Source: Chloroflexota bacterium
GTDB lineage: Bacteria > Chloroflexota > UBA6077
Direction: 5' to 3'
DNA: 8,067 nucleotides
Assembly (NCBI GenBank): GCA_021845945.1
Contig: JAJZRD010000177.1
Location: 1 to 8,067 of the forward strand
The notes beneath the pieces are model-generated. The model saw only the letters and a program-made list of their open reading frames with translations. It was not told the DNA's origin and did not search any database. Below, piece after piece: positions 1-6,370 of the stretch. A program made the translations under genes and the position numbers. Position 1 is the stretch's first letter, and the number at the start of each line of letters is the position of its first letter.

Positions 1-594
1 GCGGGCGGGCGCGCTCAAGCTCTGGGCCAGCACCATCGACAGCAGGAGGCTCACGCTGCCGGCCACAGCCAGACCGATCAAGATGGTGGTTATCAGCTCC
101 AGGAGCTGCCGGTACAGATCCCCCAGCTGATGGGAGAGGCGGACCGCTCCCACCTGCCTGCCATCCCACTCGATCGGCGCGACGATGGACACCACGTCCA
201 CGGTCGGCTCGTTGACCCCCTGGGTTATCCGCTCTATCCGGTTTTGCAGCGCCCGCGAGAGCCCGAAGGTGACACCCGGGCGCCCCACTAGCTGGGACTC
301 CTCGGGCTCAGTAGACCCAACTATGGTGCCGTCCGCGTCGGCCACCATCACCCGCACCGAGACGTTCTGCCCGATGTCCTCCAGGTAATGGCGGACGGCA
401 ACCCGATCCTCCGCCGCCAACTGCGGGCCGAGTCGCTCCACCAGGATGCTCACCTCGTCCCGCATGCCCGATTGGATCACCCGCAGGTAGAACCAATCGA
501 CGCTCCGCATCAGGTAGAAGCCGAGCACCACCATGGCCAGCAGAACGAGGCCCAGGTGGCTCAGCACCAGCTTGGTTCGAAGGCTGCGGAACAT
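1..594 (-). CDS. Sensor histidine kinase, N-terminal sensor half (cut by window edge)
   Basis: Reading the minus strand from ATG at 594-592 gives 198 codons open to the window edge, so only the sensor half is present. A short basic N-terminus (MFRSLRTK) leads into a hydrophobic helix at about residues 9-29. An extracytoplasmic domain of about 135 residues follows, containing a Cache-like stretch (DADGTIVGST, then a VGRPG turn). A second membrane helix lies at about 167-189, and the first residues of a HAMP linker end with its typical proline (SLSAPAR). The HisKA and ATPase domains would lie beyond position 1, so kinase identity is inferred from this architecture and from the response regulator just upstream. 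The start follows the regulator stop by 3 nt (TAATCGATG), pointing to translational coupling and one transcript. It would sense an extracellular ligand; which one cannot be read from the sequence. Confidence 0.85.
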   Translation of the reverse strand, partial: MFRSLRTKLVLSHLGLVLLAMVVLGFYLMRSVDWFYLRVIQSGMRDEVSILVERLGPQLAAEDRVAVRHYLEDIGQNVSVRVMVADADGTIVGSTEPEESQLVGRPGVTFGLSRALQNRIERITQGVNEPTVDVVSIVAPIEWDGRQVGAVRLSHQLGDLYRQLLELITTILIGLAVAGSVSLLLSMVLAQSLSAPAR

Positions 595-597
595 CGA

Positions 598-1302
598 TTA
601 CGATCCGCCGGCAGCGAAGCGGTAGCCGACCCCGCGAACCGTCTCGATGAGTCGAGGCTTGTCGGGATCCAGCTCGATCTTGCGGCGCAACTGGCGGATG
701 AATACCTCCACCACGTTCTCGTCGCCGAACCACTCGGTCCCCCATACCGTGTCCAGGATCTCCTGGCGACTTATGGCGCGACCGGCGTTGGATATCAGCA
801 GTTGAAGCAGCTCGAACTCCCGGGGGGTCAGAGTGACCTCGTGTCCCCTCGCCTCCACCCGATGAGCGTCCGCGTCCAGCCACACGCCGGCCACCCGGTA
901 AGAGGAGGTCGCGGGCATGTCCGCTGCCATTTGGCAGCGGCGCAGCAGCGCCCGAACCCTGGCCGTCAGCTCGGCGATGCCCACCGGCTTGGTCACGTAC
1001 TCGTCCCCGCCGGCGTCCAGGGCAACCACCTTGTCGACCTCCTCCTGGCGTGCGGTGAGGAACATGATGGGGACGGGAGACTCCCGCCGCAGCCGGCGGC
1101 ACACCTCGACACCGTTGATGTCCGGCAGCCCCACGTCCAGAACCACCAGATGCGGCTTTCTCAGCTGGGCTTCCTCCAGCGCCGCCTGACCGGTGCCCGC
1201 CAGCGCAACCGCGTAGCCCTCCTGCTTGAGAGCATAGGCAATGGAATTGCTGATCAGCGGATCATCGTCGACGACCAGAATCGTCTCCTGAGCCGACGTC
1301 AC
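598..1302 (-). CDS. OmpR/PhoB-family response regulator
   Basis: This 234-residue DNA-binding response regulator is of normal length for the OmpR family. The receiver domain spans about residues 7-120. It has the acidic pocket Asp12-Asp14 (VVDDDP), phosphoacceptor Asp56 (VVLDVGLP), switch Thr83 (FLTAR) and conserved Lys105 (YVTKP). The C-terminal winged helix (about 128-230) carries the family signature LTPREFELLQLL and ends ETVRGVGYRF. The GTG start at 1302 is chosen because GGAGG (complement of 1309-1313) sits 6 nt upstream and the protein then begins just before the first receiver strand; an in-frame extension to 1398 would add 32 residues unlike the family. It is co-transcribed with the downstream sensor kinase, which presumably phosphorylates it. 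It is divergent from the esterase gene, a possible target. Family assignment is firm; the regulon is unknown. Confidence 0.96.
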   Translation of the reverse strand: MTSAQETILVVDDDPLISNSIAYALKQEGYAVALAGTGQAALEEAQLRKPHLVVLDVGLPDINGVEVCRRLRRESPVPIMFLTARQEEVDKVVALDAGGDEYVTKPVGIAELTARVRALLRRCQMAADMPATSSYRVAGVWLDADAHRVEARGHEVTLTPREFELLQLLISNAGRAISRQEILDTVWGTEWFGDENVVEVFIRQLRRKIELDPDKPRLIETVRGVGYRFAAGGS

Positions 1303-1369
1303 AGGCCACCTCCCCTGCGCCCTCCACCATTCGCGAGGGCAGAGGTCCTTCGTTAGAGTTGCGAAACAC

Positions 1370-1398
1370 AGCCTACCATCGGCTATGGTGGGGCACAA
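1370..1398 (-). promoter_or_regulatory. Weak candidate promoter for the two-component operon
   Basis: On the minus strand TTGTGC (1398-1393) and TAGGCT (1375-1370) are separated by 17 bp, and lie about 70 nt upstream of the regulator's GTG start. Each hexamer matches the sigma-70 consensus at only about half its positions, so the assignment rests largely on spacing and location. Confidence 0.28.
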
Positions 1399-1443
1399 GG
1401 GGTCCCTCCCAAGGGTGCCCTTCCCACCGACCCCCTCAGCCTT

Positions 1444-1462
1444 CCTTAAGCTGCACCTAAGG
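1444..1462. promoter_or_regulatory. Possible operator: CCTTAAG / CCTAAGG element
   Basis: CCTTAAG (1444-1450) and CCTAAGG (1456-1462) lie 12 bp apart and can be read as an imperfect direct repeat or as an inverted repeat with arms CCTTA/TAAGG. The element directly abuts the candidate -35 hexamer of the esterase gene, in the region shared with the divergent OmpR-type regulator. OmpR-family proteins usually bind direct half-sites about 11 bp apart next to the -35 box. The assignment to this regulator is inference. Confidence 0.35.
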
Positions 1463-1489
1463 TTGCCAACAGCTCCACTGCGCTATTAT
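1463..1489 (+). promoter_or_regulatory. Candidate promoter of the esterase gene
   Basis: TTGCCA (1463-1468) and TATTAT (1484-1489) are separated by 15 bp. The -10 hexamer is good, the -35 fair, and the spacing shorter than the usual 16-18 bp, which would suit an activator-dependent promoter. Transcription would begin near 1497, leaving a leader of about 50 nt before the ATG at 1547. Confidence 0.42.
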
Positions 1490-1546
1490 GCTGCCGGTGG
1501 AAGCCCTCCAACTTCAGCATTTGGCCGCGCAAAAGGAGATTCCGGA

Positions 1547-2635
1547 ATGGCCAAAGTGTCCGACACCCAGAAAGATCGGCCGTCCGGCTGGCCCCCGGAG
1601 GGAACCGGTCGATTTCGCTTCCGGTCCCTACCCTCGGACGACCTGGCTCTAGCGATCCTCTGGACACTGGTGGTGGTGGGACTGCTGGTCCTGGCGCTGT
1701 TTCTGGCCCCAGCCCTGTTCGGTTGGGCGGACGGTCGCGTCGGTGTGGCCACTACCCATGCAGAAGTCCCGACCGACGTCCAGGCCCTGCCCACCCTTCT
1801 CGCCGAACAGCCCGCAACCCCGTCCTCCCAGCAGCCTCAAGTCCTCGAAAAGAACATATCCAGCGAGGTCGAGGTCTCTGAGGGCTCAGTCCTGGAAGCA
1901 ACCATCCACAGCAACGTCCTGGGATTGGATCTGCCCTACAGGATCTACCTGCCGCCCGGCTACGGCTTCTCCCAGCAGCGATACCCGGTTCTCTACCTAC
2001 TCCACGGCGTCGGAGGCAACTACTCAGAATGGACCGAGGGTGACAGACTGGGGTCTATCGCGGACGCCCTCGTCTCCGAGGGCCGCGTGTGCCCGATGTT
2101 GATCGTGATGCCGGACGGCGACGGCAGCTTCTTCATGAACTGGGCGAACGGGGGTCTGCGCTGGGCCGACTACGTGACCAACGACCTGGTGCCGTTCATC
2201 GATTCCCGCTATCGCACCCTGGCCGACAAGGAGCATCGAGCCATCGGGGGCATGTCCATGGGGGGCCATGCGGCGCTCCAACTGGCCTTCAACCACCCCG
2301 ATCTCTTCTCGATAGTCGGGGGCCACAGCCCATCCCTGTTCCTGGCCAACGAAGAGGTCCCTGTCTTCTTCGGAGACTGGAACTATTACGCCGGTTACGA
2401 TCCCATCCGGCTCGCGGCCACCGGGGGCAACCTCCGCTCCCTTCAGATATGGCTGGACGTCTCCGAGGAGGACTCCCATCTGGAGGCGATCGAGCAACTC
2501 CACGACACCCTCACGAGTCACGGCATCAATCACCAGTGGCAGCCCAACCCGGGGATTCACTTCACCACCTACTGGATAGAGCACACGCCCCAGTACCTGG
2601 ATTTCTACTCAGTGGCCTTCGACCGCAACCGCTGA
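1547..2635 (+). CDS. Membrane-anchored extracytoplasmic esterase (alpha/beta hydrolase, esterase-D / feruloyl-esterase type)
   Basis: This 362-residue protein begins with a polar segment of about 32 residues and a single membrane helix (about 33-58). A Pro/Gln/Thr-rich linker (about 61-105) follows, then a PF00756-type putative esterase domain (about 110-355). The anchor should place the enzyme outside the membrane. The fold is recognised from SNVLGLDLPYRIYLPPGY, the oxyanion-side LLHGVGGN (151-158) and the nucleophile elbow GGMSMGG with Ser237. A probable catalytic Asp309 lies in DVSEEDSH and His338 in NPGIHF. The family hydrolyses carboxylic esters or transfers acyl groups; the substrate is not predictable here. 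ATG 1547 is chosen because AAGGAG (1533-1538) lies 8 nt upstream; the longer in-frame reading from 1385 would run through the promoter. The gene is divergent from the two-component operon and convergent with the WD40 gene. Confidence 0.9.
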   Translation: MAKVSDTQKDRPSGWPPEGTGRFRFRSLPSDDLALAILWTLVVVGLLVLALFLAPALFGWADGRVGVATTHAEVPTDVQALPTLLAEQPATPSSQQPQVLEKNISSEVEVSEGSVLEATIHSNVLGLDLPYRIYLPPGYGFSQQRYPVLYLLHGVGGNYSEWTEGDRLGSIADALVSEGRVCPMLIVMPDGDGSFFMNWANGGLRWADYVTNDLVPFIDSRYRTLADKEHRAIGGMSMGGHAALQLAFNHPDLFSIVGGHSPSLFLANEEVPVFFGDWNYYAGYDPIRLAATGGNLRSLQIWLDVSEEDSHLEAIEQLHDTLTSHGINHQWQPNPGIHFTTYWIEHTPQYLDFYSVAFDRNR

Positions 2636-2641
2636 TGCGCA

Positions 2642-2679
2642 AAGGGCGAGGCATTTCCGCGCGGAAATGCCTCGCCCTT
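2642..2679. terminator. Perfect 38-bp palindrome, probable bidirectional terminator
   Basis: The two 19-base halves (first half AAGGGCGAGGCATTTCCGC) are exact reverse complements meeting at 2660/2661, with no mismatch and no spacer. The element starts 6 nt after the esterase stop and lies 27 nt beyond the end of the convergent WD40 gene, where a two-way transcription stop is expected. The RNA hairpin would be very stable in both directions, but neither side carries a real U-tract (only a short TT/TTT end). It may therefore act as an RNA-stabilising 3' hairpin instead of, or as well as, a classic intrinsic terminator. Confidence 0.72.
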
Positions 2680-2705
2680 CCGATCACTTCCCCCCGGCGC
2701 TACCC

Positions 2706-4022
2706 CTATCGAATCCTCCACAGCTTCACGTCTCCCCCGGCGCCCCCCGAGGCCAGCACGTTTCCCTGCGGAGAGAAGGCCACGCCTTCAGACCAGAGCC
2801 GCTGTCCGGCGAGGGCCGCCACCTGGCTCCCGCCGGCCACGTCCCACAGGTAGACCGCCTTGCCTCCGGGGTCGGACGCCAGCCCCACGGCCAGCAACCC
2901 CCCGTTGGGAGAGAAGGCGACGCTGTTGACCTTCTTGTCGTGGGGCAGGGTGCGGACCTCGTTGCCGGTGGCCGGGTCCCACAGCTTGACCGTCCCCAGC
3001 CGCGAGCCGGTGGCCAGCAGGCGGCCGTCGGGAGAGAAAGCCACCTCGTGCACCTGCCAGGGATGCCGAAGGGTCTTTACCTGAGTGTTGCTGGAGAGGT
3101 CCCACAGCTCCACGTTTCCGTCCCAGCTGCCTGCGGCCAGAAACCGGCCGTCAGGGGAGAAGGCCACTCCGAAGGTCCAGGTCCAGTCGCCCTCTCCCAG
3201 GGTACGAGAGAGGTTGCCGGTGGCCGTCTCCCACAGCCGTATGGTCCCGTTGGACCCACCGGAGGCCACCAACTTCCCGTCCGGCGAGAAGGCCACGCTG
3301 TCGGCCCATATCCAGTCGGGCCAGCTCAGGGTGCGCAGCCGGCTGCCGCCGGCCCTATCCCACAGGATGACGGACCCATCGGAGCCCGCCGTGGCCAGCA
3401 TTTGTCCGTCGGGCGAGAAGGCCACCCCCAGGATCCAACCCTTGGGGGCGGTGAGAGTGCGCGCCTCGCGGCCGGTGGCCACCTCCCACAGCTTCACCGT
3501 TGGGTCCGCCTCGAAGGTCGGGCTGTAGGCCGCCGAGGCCAGCCATTGGCCGTCGGGGGAGAAGGCTATCCCCGCCACGTGAAGCGGTTTGCCATCGGGA
3601 CCCAGGTGGTCGAGACCGGCAGGCAGGGTCGTCGGTCCCCCACCGGCGGGGGCAGGGGTGGGAGCCGGATCCGCCGGGCCGGAAGTGGGTGTCTCCGGCT
3701 CCTTCTCCCAGGAGAAGCGCTCGCCGTTGGGGCGGGATTCCAGCCCGTTGGGACCGTTGATCCAGGTCGTGGCGCCGTCGGTGAAGGCCGTCCAGTTGTC
3801 CGCCTTGCGCCACGCCATCAGCCCTCGGGAGGTCGCCTGAAGGGAGTCGCCGTTGGCCCCGTGGTGCTCGTTCTCCACCGGCTCAGCGACCACATTCGGG
3901 ATGAGGTCGGCAAGCGCCCTGAACCCCAGGGTGAATTCCGGCTTCGGCTGGGCCAGGGCTGTAGCGGCTATCGCCAGGGACGTTGCCACCAGCACGAGCG
4001 CACCGATCAGCACCCGCCTCAT
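2706..4022 (-). CDS. Secreted seven-bladed WD40 repeat protein with N-terminal domain of unknown function
   Basis: This 438-residue protein has a clear signal peptide: MRR, a hydrophobic core, and a cleavage site after ALA at residue 24. Residues about 25-106 form a distinct domain with NGDSLQ, WRKADNWTAFTDG (71-83), TWINGPNGL and RFSWE. I recall similar segments in secreted Chloroflexota proteins but know no function. A Pro/Ala/Gly/Thr linker (about 107-135) leads to seven WD40 repeats, each with FSPDG or a variant, at residues about 154, 202, 245, 288, 329, 370 and 416, most followed by a LW dipeptide. Seven is a complete propeller, so this is probably an extracytoplasmic binding scaffold, not an enzyme. 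The ATG at 4022 is chosen because GGAGGA lies 10 nt upstream and the signal peptide starts there; an upstream in-frame TTG at 4046 would spoil both. No partner gene is adjacent. Confidence 0.88.
   Translation of the reverse strand: MRRVLIGALVLVATSLAIAATALAQPKPEFTLGFRALADLIPNVVAEPVENEHHGANGDSLQATSRGLMAWRKADNWTAFTDGATTWINGPNGLESRPNGERFSWEKEPETPTSGPADPAPTPAPAGGGPTTLPAGLDHLGPDGKPLHVAGIAFSPDGQWLASAAYSPTFEADPTVKLWEVATGREARTLTAPKGWILGVAFSPDGQMLATAGSDGSVILWDRAGGSRLRTLSWPDWIWADSVAFSPDGKLVASGGSNGTIRLWETATGNLSRTLGEGDWTWTFGVAFSPDGRFLAAGSWDGNVELWDLSSNTQVKTLRHPWQVHEVAFSPDGRLLATGSRLGTVKLWDPATGNEVRTLPHDKKVNSVAFSPNGGLLAVGLASDPGGKAVYLWDVAGGSQVAALAGQRLWSEGVAFSPQGNVLASGGAGGDVKLWRIR
2760..3560 (-). repeat. Degenerate tandem DNA repeats encoding the WD40 blades
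   Basis: On the plus strand, variants of CGTCGGGAGAGAAGGCCAC recur seven times about every 120-145 bases, as the complement of codons for VAFSPDG. They reflect duplicated propeller blades within the gene and are not a CRISPR array: units are imperfect, in frame and without unique spacers. Confidence 0.8.
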
Positions 4023-4105
4023 CGCACACCGTTCCTCCAGCGGCAAGATCGCCGGCCACTACCGAAGCTTCATCTAGATCATTGTGGATATGGGCGGCTC
4101 AAGCC

Positions 4106-4136
4106 AGTATAGCACGAGGATAGTCTCCCCCTTCAA
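4106..4136 (-). promoter_or_regulatory. Candidate promoter of the WD40 gene
   Basis: On the minus strand TATACT (4111-4106) is a good -10 hexamer preceded by TGC (4114-4112), forming an extended -10. A TTGAAG box (4136-4131) lies 19 bp upstream, slightly far, but the extended -10 would compensate. It overlaps neither the WD40 start (84 nt downstream) nor the divergent promoter core at 4138-4167, so the two promoters sit back to back. Confidence 0.5.
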
Positions 4137-4137
4137 C

Positions 4138-4167
4138 TTGACCGAAGGCGGCGACTGACCGTACAAT
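4138..4167 (+). promoter_or_regulatory. Strong sigma-70-like promoter for the regulator-hemG operon
   Basis: TTGACC (4138-4143) and TACAAT (4162-4167) each match the consensus at 5 of 6 positions and are separated by 18 bp. Transcription would start near 4174, giving a leader of about 117 nt before the GTG at 4291. This also argues against any start codon for the regulator near 4177. The 8-bp palindrome ACAATTGT (4163-4170) overlaps the -10 box and could be a repressor half-site pair. Confidence 0.62.
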
Positions 4168-4206
4168 TGTGCAGGTTTGCCCATTTTTGCTCAGATATGC
4201 TGCCGT

Positions 4207-4257
4207 CGGGGCCGGACGTGGCTGCTAGGGGGATCTCGCCGGGGAGAGCCCCGTTTT
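4207..4257 (+). terminator. Possible leader attenuator (terminator and competing antiterminator)
   Basis: In the leader, CGGGG (4240-4244), loop AGAG and CCCCG (4249-4253) can form a short GC hairpin followed at once by TTTT (4254-4257). An upstream CGGGGC (4207-4212) can instead pair with GCCCCG (4248-4253), which would break that hairpin. The layout resembles transcription attenuation, but the stem is only 5 bp, the T-run is 4, and such pairings arise easily by chance in GC-rich DNA. Confidence 0.27.
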
Positions 4258-4290
4258 CCGCGAGAGAAAGGCCAGGAGGGCAGAAGCACC

Positions 4291-4929
4291 GTGACGATGC
4301 CGGAAGAGGCCCCTCGCAGGGGCAAGTGGCTCACTCTGGAGCAGGCCAGCGAGCGATTGGGCATTCACCCTACCACCCTTCGCCGCTGGGCAGATGAGGG
4401 AGCCGTGGACGCCTTCCTCACCCCTGGAGGCCACCGCCGGTTTCGACTGGCGGACCTGGAGCGGTTCGAGCAACAGCACCACCGCACCCACTGCCCGATA
4501 GCCCCCCAGCAGGGGCTGGTCGATCACGCCATCGCTCACACCCGGCAGGACATCCCCGGCCAACAATGGGTGACCGCATACGGCGAGGCCGAGCGGGAAA
4601 CCCAACGCTACCTGGGTCGGCGGCTGATGGGACTCACCCTCCAGTACCTGGCCCGCACCGACGACGGCGACGAACTGCTGTCGGAAGCACGGTCCATCGG
4701 GACCATGCACGCCAGCAACGCCCTCCACCGAGGCCAATCCCTGGCCGATCTGCTGCAGGCCATCAGCTTCTTCAGGACCACCCTTGTGGAGGTGGCCCTC
4801 CTCGAGCAGCCACAGGCTACCACAACCCAACGAGAGGCCAGCGTGCGAATGCTGCGCCGCATCGAGAGGCTGCTGGGCGAGGTCCAGTCCGGGGTCGTGG
4901 AACTCTATCTCAAAGGAGAGGACGCGTGA
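4291..4929 (+). CDS. Excisionase/MerR-like HTH regulator with C-terminal helical domain
   Basis: This 212-residue predicted transcription factor has residues about 13-59 forming an excisionase/MerR-type winged HTH: WLTLEQASERLGIHPTTLRRW, then the wing TPGGHRRF and LADLERF. A His-rich patch with the protein's only cysteine follows (HHRTHCP, Cys68-Pro69). The rest (about 90-205) is predicted mostly helical (LLSEARSIGTMHASNALHRG, LLQAISFFRTTLVEVALL) and recalls the RsbRD N-terminal type of sensory helical bundle, a tentative match. The start is GTG 4291, with AGGAGG (4274-4279) 11 nt upstream; ATG 4297 is an alternative two codons later. An in-frame TTG at 4177 lies almost at the transcription start and is unlikely. 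The gene precedes the protoporphyrinogen oxidase gene by 34 nt, very probably in one operon, suggesting control of haem synthesis; this is inference. Confidence 0.83.
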   Translation: MTMPEEAPRRGKWLTLEQASERLGIHPTTLRRWADEGAVDAFLTPGGHRRFRLADLERFEQQHHRTHCPIAPQQGLVDHAIAHTRQDIPGQQWVTAYGEAERETQRYLGRRLMGLTLQYLARTDDGDELLSEARSIGTMHASNALHRGQSLADLLQAISFFRTTLVEVALLEQPQATTTQREASVRMLRRIERLLGEVQSGVVELYLKGEDA

Positions 4930-4963
4930 GGTTCGCCGGAGCGAGCCTTCGCGCGAGCGGCAT

Positions 4964-6370
4964 ATGCGCGTAGCCATCGTCGGAGGCGGCATCGCGGGTC
5001 TATCCGCCGCTTACTACCTGCAGGAGGGCGCCCGAGACTCGGGCGTGCCCCTGGAGTGCACCCTCATCGAAAGCGACGGCCGCCTGGGCGGGAAGATCGT
5101 CACCCATCGGCAGGACGGCTTCGTAGTCGAGGGAGGGCCCGACTCCTTTCTCACTCAGAAGCCGTGGGCCGTGGAGCTGTGCCGGCGGCTCGGCATCGAG
5201 GATCGCCTCATCGGGACCAACGAGGCCAGCCGCAAGGTGTACATCCTGTGGAAGGGGAAGCTGCGGGAGCTCCCCGACGGCGTGCTGCTGATAGTCCCCA
5301 CCCGGCTCACGCCCTTTGCACTCTCCACCCTGATCTCGCCCCTGGGCAAGCTGCGCATGGGGCTGGACCTGGTCATTCCCCCCCGAAAAGATCGGTCGGA
5401 CGAGAGCGTGGCCGACTTCGTCCGGCGGCGGCTGGGCAGCGAGGCCCTGGAGAAGATCGCCGAGCCGCTGATGGGGGGCATCCACACCTCCGATCCCGAG
5501 CGGCAGAGCCTGCTGGCCAGCTTCCCCCGCTTCGTCGACCTCGAACGAAAGCACGGCAGCCTCATGCGGGGGATGATCGCCGGACGCCGGGCCCACCGTC
5601 CCGGTAACGGCAAGGTCCTGCCCACCTTCATGACCCTGCGGGGGGGGCTCGAGGAGATGGTGTCCTCGGTGGCCGGCCGGCTGCAGGGCGGCCGGGTCCT
5701 GCTGGGGCGCAGCGTGGCGCGGCTGAGCAGGAACGGCGGCGGAGACTACCGGCTCACCCTCGACGATGGGGCCCAACTGGAGGCCGACGCGGTGGTGCTG
5801 GCGACTCCGGCCCGAGCGGCTTCATCCCTGGTGGCGGAGATGGACGGGGAGATGGCCGCCAGGCTGAGCTCCATCCGCTACGTATCCACGGCAACGGTGT
5901 CCTTCGGCTACCGGAAGGAGACGCTGTCGCACTCCTTGAGGGGCTTCGGCTTCGTGATCCCGGGCAAGGAGGGGCGGCGCATCACCGGCTGCACCTGGAG
6001 CTCGACCAAGTTCGACGACCGGGCCCCGGAGGGGCTGGCGCTGCTGCGCTGCTTCCTGGGAAGCGCCACCAACGAACTGCCCGCGCTGCTGCCCGAGGAG
6101 GAGATGATCGACATCGCTCGGGAGGAGTTGCGCTCCATCATGGGGGTGGACGCCAAGCCGGCCCTGACCTACCTGCATCGCTGGAAGGACAGCCATCCCC
6201 AGTACGACGTCGGCCATCTGGAGCTGCTGGCGGAGATCGACAGGCTGTGCGCCACCCATCCGGGGCTCTACCTGGCCGGTAGCTCGTACCGCGGGGTAGG
6301 CATCCCCGACTGCATCCACAGCGGCCAGCTGGCCGCGGAGGCCATGCTGAAGCAACAGCCCTCACCCTGA
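4964..6370 (+). CDS. hemG: Oxygen-dependent protoporphyrinogen oxidase (HemY/HemG type, FAD)
   Basis: This 468-residue flavoprotein, of normal family length, oxidises protoporphyrinogen IX (or coproporphyrinogen III in the coproporphyrin-dependent branch) near the end of haem synthesis. The N-terminal dinucleotide fold VAIVGGGIAGLSAAYYL (3-19) is followed by ribose-binding Glu36 in IESDGRLGGKI and by GPDSFL (58-63). Typical family blocks follow: ADFVRRRLGSEALEKIAEPL, a GIHTSDPERQSL segment (usually GxYAGDPxxLS) and FPRF. The C-terminal FAD motif is LYLAGSSYRGVGIPDC (435-450). ATG 4964 begins directly at the Rossmann strand; its ribosome site is weak (GAGCGG), which fits coupling to the regulator ending 34 nt upstream. 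The name hemY is also used for this enzyme type. The last residues are encoded inside a hairpin-flanking intergenic motif. No other haem gene lies in the window. Confidence 0.94.
   Translation: MRVAIVGGGIAGLSAAYYLQEGARDSGVPLECTLIESDGRLGGKIVTHRQDGFVVEGGPDSFLTQKPWAVELCRRLGIEDRLIGTNEASRKVYILWKGKLRELPDGVLLIVPTRLTPFALSTLISPLGKLRMGLDLVIPPRKDRSDESVADFVRRRLGSEALEKIAEPLMGGIHTSDPERQSLLASFPRFVDLERKHGSLMRGMIAGRRAHRPGNGKVLPTFMTLRGGLEEMVSSVAGRLQGGRVLLGRSVARLSRNGGGDYRLTLDDGAQLEADAVVLATPARAASSLVAEMDGEMAARLSSIRYVSTATVSFGYRKETLSHSLRGFGFVIPGKEGRRITGCTWSSTKFDDRAPEGLALLRCFLGSATNELPALLPEEEMIDIAREELRSIMGVDAKPALTYLHRWKDSHPQYDVGHLELLAEIDRLCATHPGLYLAGSSYRGVGIPDCIHSGQLAAEAMLKQQPSP

Noticed and set aside
388..1356. Plus-strand open frame across the response regulator and kinase
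   Set aside because: It lies antisense to two clearly recognised genes, its composition is rich in His, Gln and Arg without any motif, and it has no ribosome site.
1411..1422. AAGGG-TG-CCCTT mini inverted repeat
   Set aside because: Five-base arms with a 2-nt gap cannot form a stable RNA hairpin, and the site has no clear position relative to either promoter.
1385..1546. N-terminal extension of the esterase from the ATG at 1385
   Set aside because: It would place the coding region over the candidate promoter and ignore the strong AAGGAG site just before ATG 1547; the added residues resemble no signal or domain.
2760..3560. Regularly spaced repeats that might suggest a CRISPR array
   Set aside because: The period of 120-145 bp, the imperfect units and the in-frame VAFSPDG coding show that these are WD40 blades.
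2667..4112. Long plus-strand open frame opposite the WD40 gene
   Set aside because: Its protein is a repetitive Gly/Arg/Pro-rich string produced by the GC-rich repeats of the real gene on the other strand, with no start signal or domain; it also crosses the WD40 promoter.
4177..4290. N-terminal extension of the HTH regulator from TTG 4177
   Set aside because: It begins within a few bases of the predicted transcription start and lacks a ribosome site, whereas GTG 4291 has AGGAGG upstream.
4225..4992. Minus-strand open frame opposite the HTH regulator
   Set aside because: It is a GC-driven shadow covering the regulator and its leader, with no recognisable domain.
5000..5776. Minus-strand open frame inside hemG
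   Set aside because: It is complementary to conserved hemG codons, and the translated sequence is low-complexity with no family resemblance.
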